Shown in pieces: positions 11,601-21,870 of a stretch of 64,000 nt of DNA. Source of the stretch: Paragonimus skrjabini miyazakii (lineage: Eukaryota > Platyhelminthes > Trematoda > Plagiorchiida > Troglotrematidae). The notes beneath the pieces were generated by a model. It saw only the letters and a list, made by a program, of their open reading frames with translations, was not told where the DNA came from and did not search any database. The DNA lies in the NCBI GenBank assembly GCA_014338405.1, contig JTDE01000033.1, positions 364,556 to 428,555 on the forward strand. Direction: 5' to 3'. The position numbers and the translations under genes are program-made. Within the stretch, counting starts at the first letter, position 1. Each line of letters starts with the position of its first letter.

Positions 11601-12115
11601 TATTAAAAACGGACAAAATGCGAACCAAATCAAACAAACACAGAGTGTAACGATAGGCTGTTGACCAAAACATGAACGTGCTGCATTGTAGCGCTGGGTT
11701 ATATATGTCAAGTATATGGCCTTAACTCCAACACGTTACATTTTCGTGCTTATAAGAGAAGAATATTTGTTAAACATACACGTAACCGCCAGTCGTTATC
11801 GGTTACGTATATGTGTCACTATTTTCCTGCTGAACCCCATGTGAGTCCCAACCCAGTTCGACTTATGAACATAAACCAGGGTTTGCGACCGGAAGAGTAG
11901 CGACCCCATTTGACAATCGACTGAAAAGTGGAAGAGGGGCTTATGAATCGTATTATTTTCCGTGAAAATTGAGAGAAAACATGCCTTCAAGAATGTAGTG
12001 AGTGGATCTCTGGTAGAGTATGCCATTCGTTGTTGCCAGATAATAGAAGCGGATTTATTCGAAGGAATTGATTAGAAACCTTTTCGGGAATACGCGATTA
12101 TGGGCATTACAATTT
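8670..12115. other. Unassigned sequence
   Basis: Long AT-rich stretch with only short ORFs (10069-10254, 10349-10600, 11796-12026). No family recognised. Confidence 0.4.
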
Positions 12116-12120
12116 TTACA

Positions 12121-12612
12121 TTTCAAGTTGAACATCATTAATACTTGATTGCAGTCATCGAACATTTTGGTCGGGTTCTTTCGAAAATCTTTCATTTGCT
12201 TTGGGTTCTGCTGTTGTTAGGGCATCTCAGTAGGGGTTATCCTTGGAAAAACTTAAAAAACTTGTATTGGAGGTCTTAAGTGCGGGCTTATTGATTAGAA
12301 TTAACTGACGGTAACTATGTCTCTAATCCAGACGACTGGGTGGCCAGATCATTACTAATATGTCAAAGCGTTTGAGCGTTTATATACAAGGGTTCTGTTG
12401 TACCAAGTGTGAGGTCAGTGGCGTATTGATTAACATGGTTGCCTCGTGGAAACATAGCGGGAGTTCCAGTCACGAACTTAGGAAGGATTTGCATTGCTGA
12501 CGAGTTCTAACACAAGCAAAACTCGAGCGTACAAATCCTTTTCAAAAGATGTTGCTTTAGAAGTTTATCTGAATGTAAAGGCTGCAATAAAATGTGTGAT
12601 GCTCAAATTAAG
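12121..12612. mobile_element. Old inverted SINE composite
   Basis: A decayed minus 3' half (about 12121-12250, beginning TTTCAAGTTGAACATCATTA) faces a decayed plus copy (about 12300-12612) that starts TTAACTGACGGTAACTATGT and keeps GTGAGGTCAGTGGCG, part of the A-box region, and a hammerhead remnant (CTGACGAGTTCTAACACAAG, then AAAA in place of GAAA) near 12495-12530. The arrangement is the same head-to-head, tails-out layout as at 1645-2009 and 5101-5554, but with much more divergence, so the process has recurred over time. Confidence 0.65.
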
Positions 12613-12614
12613 AT

Positions 12615-14230
12615 TCGCCAAATCTCTAACTGTTCCTGAGTGACGTTTTGACTATCTTCAACAAAAGCATGAACGTGGGTAAAACTAAACGCCTAACAGA
12701 GTATTCAGACAACATACACCAAAGCGTCAGCAAAACAATCTCGAACGCAGATGACCTGACCAATGTGTGCTCCACGTGAGAACGAAATAATTAATTTTCT
12801 TGTTGCAAACTTTTAGTCGTGAGTTGTTATATTGCTACATACTGGTGTACCGTACTGGTAATGTAGTAGTTGAGATGGTTTATGTTAGCGCGGCTTACGA
12901 CTATTTAAAAACTTACCGATGTTCAGGAGTTGTAATAGCCATAACTACGTACACTGTTAATATTCTCAGCCTGGTTACTCTAAGTCACCACCCGATTTGT
13001 GAGCATGATTTTCAAACGTAAACACAACAAACCGTTCGTATGCATCAGTAATGTGATCCACTGAATAGATATATAGATACGTCTGTTATATGTTTTTCCT
13101 GTTCTTGTGTTTGCCGGATCAGCCGTTATCGAAGTACTCGTCTATTTTTGTAGAAATTTATTAGCAATTTTCAAGTGATTTATAAACGTCATTGTGACAG
13201 TTTGTGAACTGGTTGGTGGTAACTCATTCGAAACCGAGCTTCCGATCAACAAGTAACAGCAAGCGAATTTTTCAGTTGCAATTCTATACGTTAGCTGTGT
13301 TATGATGTCACCAAAATAATACTATTTCCGTGATTATCACTTTTGGAAAAGCCGAGGTAACTGACTCATAAAACGGTCTACATTTTCATTGGAATTCTAA
13401 AAATCCTTGAGACTACCACATCTAAACATGAAATCCTCCCTCACCATTTATTAAATCCTAAAGATCCGATCGGCGCGATAACACACAATGCAAACCCTAT
13501 CACGCTCGTAGTGCGAAACTTAGTACGGATAAATGTGTGATTCGGAAGGAAAAACGTGGTCCATTTTGGTACAATTCACAATTAAGCATTTTGTACTTGC
13601 GTTACTTCGCTTAAAACCGATGTTAATTGGCTTGTCGCCCGAACGTCCGTGAACAAACTACGACACGACCAATCACATTGCGGCCTGAATTACAATACAA
13701 CAAATCTATAGGGATTTAAAATCTATAAATATAACATTTTTCTTTGAATTAAGCGCTGTGCACGCTTCGAACCCAAGTGAGGTCATCACAATAGTTGACA
13801 AGAACCAGTTTTATGAAACAAGATTCGTTTTAATGCATGACTGGTGGAATTCACAAAACTGACCTTGAAACAATGTAAAACAGTGACGTATAATGAGGAC
13901 GTCAGTAGCAAGCACGCAGCCATAGAGTGAAAACACATGCTACAATTTTAAACGCTGAGTCATTTCAAGACTGTCCAGTAAAACTAACCGAACTTCCTAA
14001 GGTGGTTTTTAGTATGACTGAAAATAATTTTGATTTTAGATAATACCCAACTATGAAAAGTTAGGGCTCAATAGTAGAATTTTTAAACTCAGCAATGTTG
14101 CTGGTAGAATCCAGCGTGAACCGTCCGAGAAATCCTGCCGGGGCAGTTGATGCTCTGGATCATCCGGTGGATTCCATATGAGGCAGTGGGACGGGTGGAT
14201 AACCGAGTCCAAATGTGGAATTTCCAACCT
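12615..14230. other. Unassigned sequence
   Basis: No repeat or exon recognised. The part just before the tRNA-like sequence (about 14095-14230) is more GC-rich than its surroundings and could belong to the same repeat as that sequence. Confidence 0.35.
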
Positions 14231-14238
14231 CATGGCGT

Positions 14239-14318
14239 GCCTTCGTAACTCAGTTGATAGAGCGCTTGCCGCGTTTTGGCATGGTGTTTTTGTCTTTGGT
14301 TCGAATCCAGCCGAAGCT
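14239..14318 (+). tRNA. tRNA-like sequence, probable pseudogene or SINE head
   Basis: An A-box-like TAACTCAGTTGATAGAGC and a B box GGTTCGAATCC sit in a degraded cloverleaf. The acceptor arm GCCTTCG/CGAAGCT has five Watson-Crick pairs, a G-U and one mismatch. The D stem has one mismatch, the anticodon stem has one mismatch with loop GCGTTTT (no U33), and the T stem has four of five pairs. The variable region is long (about 12 nt). These defects argue against a working tRNA. It differs from the hammerhead SINE head, so it may mark another tRNA-derived family. Confidence 0.45.
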
Positions 14319-14339
14319 CTGATTTTTCATAATTGGATC

Positions 14340-14890
14340 TTATCTAAAATCATAAATCTGCTAAACCACATATCGGTAATAAATAATCTTAATGTCTACA
14401 GTACTGGTCCAGATTTCGTTTCCGTACACGCCGCGTTTCCCGAGGTGTTCTCAAACGAAAGCACAACGACTAGACTTCATTCAGCAGTGTGGAGAAGTCA
14501 CTGAAAGTTAGACATCTCGTTTTACGGAAATGGAGATGTATGAAAGCCAGGCATATTTTTCGCCGAAATGTTCATCAAAATAACGGTTATGTTAATTGGT
14601 GGTTAATTTAGCGTTGTCAATTTTTGCGGTATTGTGGCGGGCTGTAAATATCGGTTAATCGGTGAGCCACATTTTAACATGAAAACAGAACTAAAAATTT
14701 GGCATGATAAAGTAGAGTATGACGTTTGACAACTGCGCTGATTTATTTTTCGGAATATGTCATATTGTAATTTAACTTAAGTGCCCATCTGTCTGAAAGT
14801 GTTGTACAGTGCAGTCGTTATTATATGAAACGCAGTTAGTATTTTTTAATACATGGAATAAACTACTGTGTTACGGCAGCAGTCCATATG
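14340..14890. other. Unassigned sequence
   Basis: Nothing recognisable between the tRNA-like sequence and the next SINE. Confidence 0.4.
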
Positions 14891-14905
14891 ACACATATAT
14901 TAGTA

Positions 14906-15215
14906 TTACTGATTAAAGTTAACAGAAAATATCTGTGTCTCCATTTCGAGGCGATCGGACAGTCTGATCATTACTCACAAGCGAAAGTGGTTGAGTGTTC
15001 ACATATGATAATTCGGTCGTGCCTAACGTGAGGTCAACGGCGCAGTGGTAAACACGGTTGCCTCATGAACAGAATGTCCGTGGTTCAAGTCCCGGCAGTG
15101 GCGAGGATATGCACTACTGACGAGTTCTAATGACAGCGAAATTCGAAAGGGGTCGACTGGATAGTCTATGGGGATGCGACAGCTGCGATCAATTGTGGGT
15201 GATGTTCAACTTGAA
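14906..15215 (+). mobile_element. Hammerhead SINE with ribozyme deletion
   Basis: A near-full plus-strand copy. It has a leader with TTAACAG and CTGTGTCTCCATTTCGAGG, an A box with one change (ACGGCGCAGTGG), B box GGTTCAAGTCC (15082-15092), and a 3' body ending GATCAATTGTGGGTGATG. An internal deletion of roughly 25 bp removes stem III, the cleavage site and the 3' strand of stem I. The copy ends without the ATCCCC...CATCAG tail, like the copy at 50018-50310. Its target-site duplication shows it inserted as a unit. Confidence 0.8.
15111..15145 (+). ncRNA. Truncated hammerhead ribozyme
   Basis: GCACTA, core CTGACGA and most of stem II remain, with GAAA, but the sequence then jumps to TTCGAAAGGGG, which normally lies after the ribozyme. 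The shared CGAAA at both sides of the junction suggests a microhomology deletion or template jump. No cleavage site remains. Confidence 0.7.
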
Positions 15216-15229
15216 ACATATACTAGTAG

Positions 15230-16745
15230 ACAAAGATTCGCTTTTGTGTACTCGACTGTATAGAATGAATATTAAAATATATAACCCTGACAAGTAAAGT
15301 AGTTGTTGGGCTTGTTGAATTTCCTCTAGTAGGTTTTTTCGTTTTATGTTTGGTACGGTATGGAACGTTGACTTGGCTGAAACTTGACTGGTTAGTTTTT
15401 AGAAAGTCTACTCCAAATTTACTGCAGTTTGCACTTTGCTGTGTGCAGTGACTGATAGTATTGAATTATACACCATGGTTGCAAATATAAAATATCTGTT
15501 TTCTTCCATTTTGTAACTCGTATTCCTTACGGATCAGAACTCTCTTGCTTTTCACTGTTTGACAATTTCCCATCTTCATCTGCATCCGATTGTTCCAATG
15601 AACTTTACTCGTTGACTGATGATCAGTCGGAAATCTATTCTTGGTTGCTACATTTCAAACGCTTATTTTGTTGAATACGTTGCCTATCCGGTTTATTCTT
15701 GTTCAAGGTGATAGCACTTTTATTGCAATTCTGTCAACAGCATTATACAAATTCTAGTCACTTCGTCCGCATCTCGCGTTATTTTTTCGACTTAGTAAAA
15801 CTTCCAGTCAATCAAACTGTTCGAACTCGCGTAATTAGAGTTGTCGTTCACACGTTATTGTGTGGAGTATCCTTAACTGTCAACAACAGTAACTTTGATG
15901 CAGGTAGAGCGCACCTATATATTCTTTACAGAATACTATTTTAGTCTTATATCAAATTAACCTTACCGCAAATCCAACAAACGTTTGAATGTTGCATTTA
16001 CCAGAGAATAGTTTCAAATACACTAATGAACATGCCAGACACCGTTAAAACTAAATTCTGGAGGGAACATACGACAATCTTGTAAGCCAACTTATCTGGC
16101 TAACAGACAAGTATGGGTTGTCGCCGAACATTTGGTGACCACTTCAGTTAGGAGGTGTTTATTCATTGTTATGGTATTTTTTTACCGAACAAACAAAGTG
16201 AATAGGTTAACATTTCTAAAAATAATGAGATATGTTATGAATGGGTCGAACTCATCTCACTTTGCATCAATCTACGCTGGAGAAGACGTTCTATTATATT
16301 TATTGCAAAAAGCACACATAGCATAGAGACCAAGGCAGGTCACATGCAAACAATTCTTTAAAACCTTCACCCAGAACATATAGATTCTTCCACTAACGCA
16401 GAAGGTCAGGAGAACTTCGATTGTGATTTGTTGTCTCTAACTTGCTCGGTTGAGACTTGCGTCGAACGTTCCATAGATATAAGAAAAGTAGTGAATGTGA
16501 AAGAACTTCGGTTAACCTTACGAAACACAGTCACATCATCAAAATGACATACAAAAAAACCTTCATCATTTATATGAATTCACTAACCCGTGGTGCTGGG
16601 CTAAGAAGATGGTTACAGAGCTTGTAGTAAAGCTTGTCTTGTATGTATATGAAAGAGTAAAATATGAATTTTGACCAAGTCCAAACATGACCACAGAGTT
16701 GGCTAGCGCATTCGAATATGAGGCAGTTTTGTGCATAAATTTATC
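15230..16745. other. Unassigned sequence
   Basis: Short ORFs only (15699-15944, 16132-16326). Nothing recognised. Confidence 0.4.
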
Positions 16746-16748
16746 TGT

Positions 16749-17042
16749 CTATTCAGTAATGCCCTTTTCACGGACAACCAACTGTGATTCCACAGACTTG
16801 TCGAATGATACACGACGCAAGAAAGTAACAAAACTCAGAAGTAAAACATCCACATAAGGCAAAGGGGAGTTAGCAATTTTTAATAGCTTCGAATCTACCA
16901 CGATGGCTGCTGCTATTAGTCGGGCTGTTAACAAGGTAGACGAGTTGTGTGGCACAAAAGTCGATCCGTACAACCGTTCACAGTCAGGGTGGTATGACTG
17001 ACAATGCTTTCTTGAATGACGCCAACAAACGGCACCGACATT
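16749..17042 (-). CDS. Candidate terminal exon, protein not recognised
   Basis: The minus strand has a strong splice acceptor. A branch-like CTGAC is followed by a pyrimidine-rich stretch ending TTAATTTACAG at 17043. After it, a frame is open for 97 codons to TAG at 16749-16751. The peptide begins NVGAVCWRHSRKHCQSYH, is Cys/His-rich at first, and then becomes an aliphatic helix-forming stretch (LLTARLIAAAIVVDSKLLK, LPYVDVLLLSFVTFL) and ends VVREKGITE. The exon starts in phase 0. No AATAAA was seen close behind the stop. No family was recognised; chance cannot be excluded, but frame and acceptor agree. Confidence 0.4.
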   Translation of the reverse strand, partial: NVGAVCWRHSRKHCQSYHPDCERLYGSTFVPHNSSTLLTARLIAAAIVVDSKLLKIANSPLPYVDVLLLSFVTFLRRVSFDKSVESQLVVREKGITE

Positions 17043-17044
17043 CT

Positions 17045-18820
17045 GTAAATTAACAAGCAGACATTGTCAGATAGTAAGAGACTACGTTTTCCTTCTCTTC
17101 TGTTAACAACATTAGATTCGTTGCATTACAACATGGTTATTCGATGCTTTTTCCAAAATGTATAGAAATGAATATATGCATAACATAACAGGCTTCTTCG
17201 AAATAGATATACATCACCATGTTTTGGTAAGCCATAAGCTGTGTTCAGATTGAGTGCACAGCTTTGACAAGCGTTCGACTATATTCGAATCGTCGGAAAA
17301 TTCCCTAAGTGTATCCCGAGTTATGGCAACCATATCACTGCACATACCAGCTTAAAATCTGCTAAACCTTTGCGGAGTTCACAAGATAACTGACGTTTTG
17401 CTTAAGATTGAACTACAACCTCTGATGTTCTACGTTGCAAATACTAGTTACATATTTCAAACCGATTAACTGGAATGGCTGACAATTAGAGCTCCGTAAA
17501 CTCGATTCTGACTCACTAAACTGCTCCCAAGTTTACTGGTTAGTTCTTATTATCTTCAAGATATAACAATGAAATTCTGATATCACAAGCAGCCGTTTGC
17601 GATAGGTGTTACAGTCAACCAATTCCGTATAAAAATGAATGTAGAAGAATAACACAAACTTCGTTAAGTCCTTGATATTTACATTAGCTGAAAGTGTGAT
17701 GCAACCATTCACGTACGGACACGTCTATTTTGTTATCCCTTTGGAATTTATTATGTATTCATAACTCTTTTCTCTCAGTATTACACAGATTTGAGTGCAA
17801 CCTTGATTTTGAACAGACGTTTAGGTTAACATCGGACTCAATCTTTGCTCATATTAGGTCACACCGGTATTTCATATCATTGCTGTGACGTGGAATTATG
17901 CTCCGTTGCACATTTTTGTATGACAAATCCTTTGCCTCTAGTTTTTCGTTTTGGATCTTACCAACTTATCACATCCAAAGTCGTTCGTTATTAGCACTGG
18001 AATTATTTGATCCCCGTGGGATTAAACATAAAAACTGTTCTGATCTTGTTATCATAGTATGTGACAGTGTGAATGGAAAGTCAACCCCTCGGAAGAATAC
18101 GGGTTTGATTCGTTTATGTTTGCATTAGCATAAGGAGAGTTGGGTGCACAATGCTGCCACTAGAATTTCGGCCTACTGATTTAGAAATGTGTTATGGTGG
18201 AGTATTTTTTTCTCTCATCATTGCGAAGATTGAAAAGATGGACTAGCAACCATTAGACTTACACATTACGTCCAAAACATTGTGGGGAACAGTTACCAAC
18301 CACATATCTTGAAATCGCCATAGTGTGTCCAGAAACAGATAGTAGTGAAATCAGCACCACTATCGTAATCCATTTTACGTAGGTCAATCTTAAGTTGTAT
18401 AACTAAACAAGCTTTCCTCGAAATTGACTTGAAAAACAAACTAGTAGTGGTATGTTGCACGGTTTTTGCTTGTACTGATTTCGCTGCATCGTATCTGGCA
18501 TGTACTGTAAAAATGAAAGTTTACAAAATATGCATGAGACTGTCACTTACGGAAGGTATCCTGTCTAGTTATGGGAGATCTACGACCAATAAAAGGATGG
18601 TGATAATGTAATAAACAGTCCGTTTTGCACAAACAACAGTGGCTGCAGTCATTTAACAGGTGGAGTCTCGAAAAATTAGAGCAAGCGTTTCTACGGGTAC
18701 GCAAAAATGACTGAGAATGCCGATTAATTGCCAGTGTTGTGATTTGCCTCGAGCACGACATGCAATGGGTGAATTCGGTGTCTTGTGTGAATAACACTTA
18801 GCCTCATCCACACAATTTCC
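17045..18820. other. Unassigned sequence
   Basis: Nothing recognisable; ORFs at 17898-18128 and 18429-18797 are short and, in the second case, overlap on both strands. Confidence 0.4.
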
Positions 18821-18824
18821 AACG

Positions 18825-19195
18825 GGTTAACTGACACCGCTGCATACCCACTTGGGTGAACGCTCTAACATCCTGACGTGTAGTTGCATCTGAGTGACTC
18901 CTATGCAGGTGGGACTGTACCCACACGAATACTGGTACAAACAGTGCGGGATGAGGGGGTGAGGTAAGCGGTCCTAGATGCCAGGTGTTAATATTTTAGC
19001 GGTGTCAAAAATGAGAACCACTGTTGCCACATGGAAAACTCGTTTGACAGCAGAAACCAGTCGACTTTTCAAAGAAGAATTGACACCGTCGCCCTCGAAA
19101 TAAGTCGAATTAATGCAACTTCTGGTTTAGCTAAATGGGCACGTTGGTTGCTCACCTGGGTTTTCCTGAATCGTCTTATAAAACATTGTCTATAA
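18825..19195 (+). mobile_element. Possible LINE 5' end with endonuclease remnant
   Basis: A GC-richer stretch (about 18825-19010) is followed by a frame reading MRTTVATWKTRL then SRLFKEEL (from 19011). After a frameshift it reads IDTVALEISRINATSG (to a stop near 19191). The order resembles the start of apurinic endonuclease domains in flatworm non-LTR retrotransposons, where a TWNVRTL-like motif precedes an IDxxALSETR-like motif. The N and V of the first motif and the SETR of the second are altered, so this would be a dead fragment. No reverse transcriptase was seen downstream. Confidence 0.35.
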
Positions 19196-19199
19196 CCGT

Positions 19200-20110
19200 T
19201 TGTTTTTAATGTTTTCAAGATGGTGATACTCTTCGTCGATTGTATCAGTTATGCAGAGTTCATGAACCTTCTGCAATTTTCATTTCTGCAGCACGTACTC
19301 GATCGTGCAGCATATTATAAATTTTATATTTACTCCTGGTACTTCATCAGTTCCTTGTTCCATTATTGTGTTTCATAATTTCTTACTGAATTTATATAAC
19401 TCCGCTTCATTGTCACTGTCAATTCTTTGTATAGTGAGTGAGAATTTGAATATTTAGACGTCACACTGTGAACTATGGTTGATAATTGGACAAACTTCAA
19501 TAATTTGTATGTAAGCCCTCATTCTCTTATTAATGCAGTTATTATGTCGTACATGTAACCGAACAGGACGGATGGAGTGTTGTTCGAAAACATACATCTT
19601 ACTTAACAATCTTGAACAAAACTAGTTATTTCGTTTAAGCAACTCATTTCAACTTGTTTGAGGTTTAACAAGTCGTTCAAATGAAAAGGGTTACCTCGCC
19701 TACTGAAGTGTCAAAGATGAATTAAATTTGGGGCAAAATATGAGGCTGACTGAAGCGACTTTTGTTCGGTCATTAGAAACAGATCTAGGTTGGCAACATT
19801 CAAATAGTCATTCTGTACAGACGAAAGACTGATGGGTTCTGTTTCGATTAATCATTGGGACAAAAGCCACCGGTTTACTTTCTATTCAGTAGAAAGTTTA
19901 AGTGTGAGTAGAACAGCTGACCCCGGATATATTTGGATGGATGAAGACTACAAAACCTAACAAAGCTTGAAGTAATAGTGCAGTTACAAATGGACAGTGC
20001 AGGTCTAGTAGACATAAGTTGGAAAAACTCTGTCAGATAGGTCATCCCATCAATTACTTTTGAAGAGCACAGACCTTGAGTTTCCTTCTTGGTAAATGTT
20101 ATAGGCACTG
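19200..20110. other. Unassigned sequence
   Basis: AT-rich, no recognised element; the ORF at 19875-20108 (minus) has no family resemblance. Confidence 0.4.
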
Positions 20111-20117
20111 TATATTC

Positions 20118-20235
20118 CTGATACGGCCGTGGTTCGAATCCCGGTCAAACTTTTCTAAAACAACTACGTTTTCAAGCGTATCCTTGACTTCATATTACGT
20201 ACGGCCGAATCGTAATAACTAGCCACTTAGTCACA
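20118..20235. mobile_element. Small decayed inverted SINE remnant
   Basis: GGCCGTGGTTCGAATCCCGG (about 20125-20144) matches the SINE B-box region on the plus strand. About 45 bp later, GACTTCATATTACGTACGGCCGAAT (about 20188-20212) matches the leader on the minus strand. The juxtaposition resembles the other composites but the remnant is short and old. Confidence 0.4.
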
Positions 20236-20239
20236 TTCC

Positions 20240-20728
20240 GTTTTGGATAACACTTATTTTGATGAACTACCTCGACAGGAGATATGGCGATCCATGGCAA
20301 TCCAGATAAGCGCGATAAAACTCTTCACTCAAACTGAGGTTAATGACTTGTTCTGTGCTGCTGGGCGAAGATTGAGTCGAGCACTTGTAACTGGAAGGGT
20401 GGACACAGAATTTACCAGAACGCAAAAACCACGAACAATTCTGATTGGCAGCCACATTTTAATGATTCCAGATTTATTAATGTCTGGTTTTGAAATAACA
20501 TAAAGAGAGGCCATAAACTTAGCGCTATCACACGAAAATGCCTTCACTGGTTGAAATCTTTTACGTTTAGGTAAAATGGGTGGTCTAGCAAAACTGAAAA
20601 TAAATAGTCAGTACAGCCGTCAAATATTTTTATTTTTGGAGGCCATTATTGTACGAATTAATTATTTTCTCGATATCTTTAACATCAAAGCATACGTTAA
20701 CATTGCAAAGATTGTCTACCTTAATTAC
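20240..20728. other. Open frames on both strands, unassigned
   Basis: A plus frame (20243-20503, 86 codons) and two minus frames overlap here. The plus peptide has a plausible composition (for example TEVNDLFCAAGRRLSRALV) but no domain was recognised and no strong splice border supports it. Confidence 0.2.
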
Positions 20729-21050
20729 TGTCAAGCTGAACATTACGCTCTATTGATGGCAGCTGTCTCACTCCCATAGACTCTCCAGTTGACCCCTTTC
20801 AAAAAAGAAGCTCTAGGCTCGAGTTACACTCTCATTAGAGCTCGTCAGTAGTACATATCCACGCCACTACCGGGACTAGAACTTCGGCCACGCTGTTCAT
20901 GAGGCAACCATGTTTACCACTGCGCCACTGACCTCACGTTAGGAACGACCGAATTATCATATGTGAACACTCAACCACTTTCGCTTGTGACTAATGATCA
21001 GGTTGCCCGATCGTCCCGATAGGAGACACAATTACTCTCTGTTAACTCCA
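20729..21050 (-). mobile_element. Near-full hammerhead SINE
   Basis: A minus-strand copy running from TCAAGCTGAACATTACG (3' end) to GTTAACTCC (5' leader). It keeps the A-box complement CCACTGCGCCACTG, an altered B box (AGTTCTAGTCC sense) and a mutated hammerhead. Its altered B box is shared with the copy at 5101-5449 (both have CTAGAACTTCGGCCACGCTG on the plus strand), so these two belong to one subfamily. Confidence 0.78.
20810..20854 (-). ncRNA. Decayed hammerhead ribozyme
   Basis: CTGACGA and the CTCGAG stem III are present, but GAAA has become GTAA and stem I has a mismatch. The change is at an invariant base, so activity should be lost or very low. Confidence 0.65.
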
Positions 21051-21054
21051 ATTA

Positions 21055-21710
21055 TGTATAGCCAAATCATGACAAACCCATAATGGGTTAAGCAGAAGTT
21101 TTGTTAACTAACCACTCGAAATGTGACAAGACATTATGAATACCATACTGTACGAGGAAGTAACACATATTCACAACAGACGATCCAGCGAGCTGTGCTC
21201 TCTGTTTCTGTTTTCAAATAGCACGTGTCCCTTGACACTTTTCACCATTCTAGTCTTAAAGTATACCGTGATTAAAGCAAAATTTTCCGTCACGGACAAA
21301 TCCAACCCTACTATCTAGCCAAGTAAATTTAAGTCCATTAGAAAACTGGTTTAAAAATTCAGTTCTTGATTTTTGACTAATGGATATCCAAATAACTGGC
21401 GCCATGGTTAGGCTACAAATTAGGCAAGTAAGCGTTGAACTGTCAATCAAATGGTACGAACTAGTGAGGATAGTGTTTTGTCATTGGAACAACCATGTCC
21501 ATTTTTTACAACTTTCCACGTTTGAGACTGTTCAAAGTGTATTGGAGAAGTGATACTGTTTTTTGTTTTTCTGTTTCTCTCTGTCAAACGTTTAGTCTCC
21601 TGGACACCGTTACAGTAGTTTGTTTATAATCGGCATGCATAAGTTTCAGTCACGATTACCGTAATTGCACCGCCTACGTTATCGGTTGGATTTCAAGGGT
21701 TCAGATGATT
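21055..21710. other. Unassigned sequence
   Basis: Two short ORFs overlap on opposite strands (21136-21450). No recognised element. Confidence 0.4.
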
Positions 21711-21712
21711 CG

Positions 21713-21870
21713 AATTTGAACATCACTCACATTTCGTTGCAGCTTCTACATTCAGATAAACCTTTCGGTCAACTGACTTCAAAAAGAATCAACATACTCG
21801 AGTTTTACACTTATTAGAGCTCAACACTTTTGCCCATCCCCTTACAAACTAGAGACGGCATTCCAACCCT
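21713..21870 (-). mobile_element. Decayed SINE 3' half
   Basis: Sequence from TTTGAACATCACTCACATTTC through ACTCGAGTTTTACACTTATT to TAGAGCTCAACAC follows the SINE 3' body and hammerhead on the minus strand with many substitutions. The core is lost. Similarity fades after about 21850. Confidence 0.6.

Larger units (their letters stand above)
14893..15228. repeat. 13-bp target-site duplication around SINE
   Basis: ACATATATTAGTA (14893-14905) and ACATATACTAGTA (15216-15228) match at 12 of 13 positions and flank the SINE directly. Confidence 0.6.

Noticed and set aside
12655..13021. Possible exon 12800-13021 on the plus strand
   Set aside because: No good splice borders or recognised family; composition typical of AT-rich noise.
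20243..20547. Three overlapping frames on both strands
   Set aside because: Mutual shadowing without splice support; kept only as an unassigned note.
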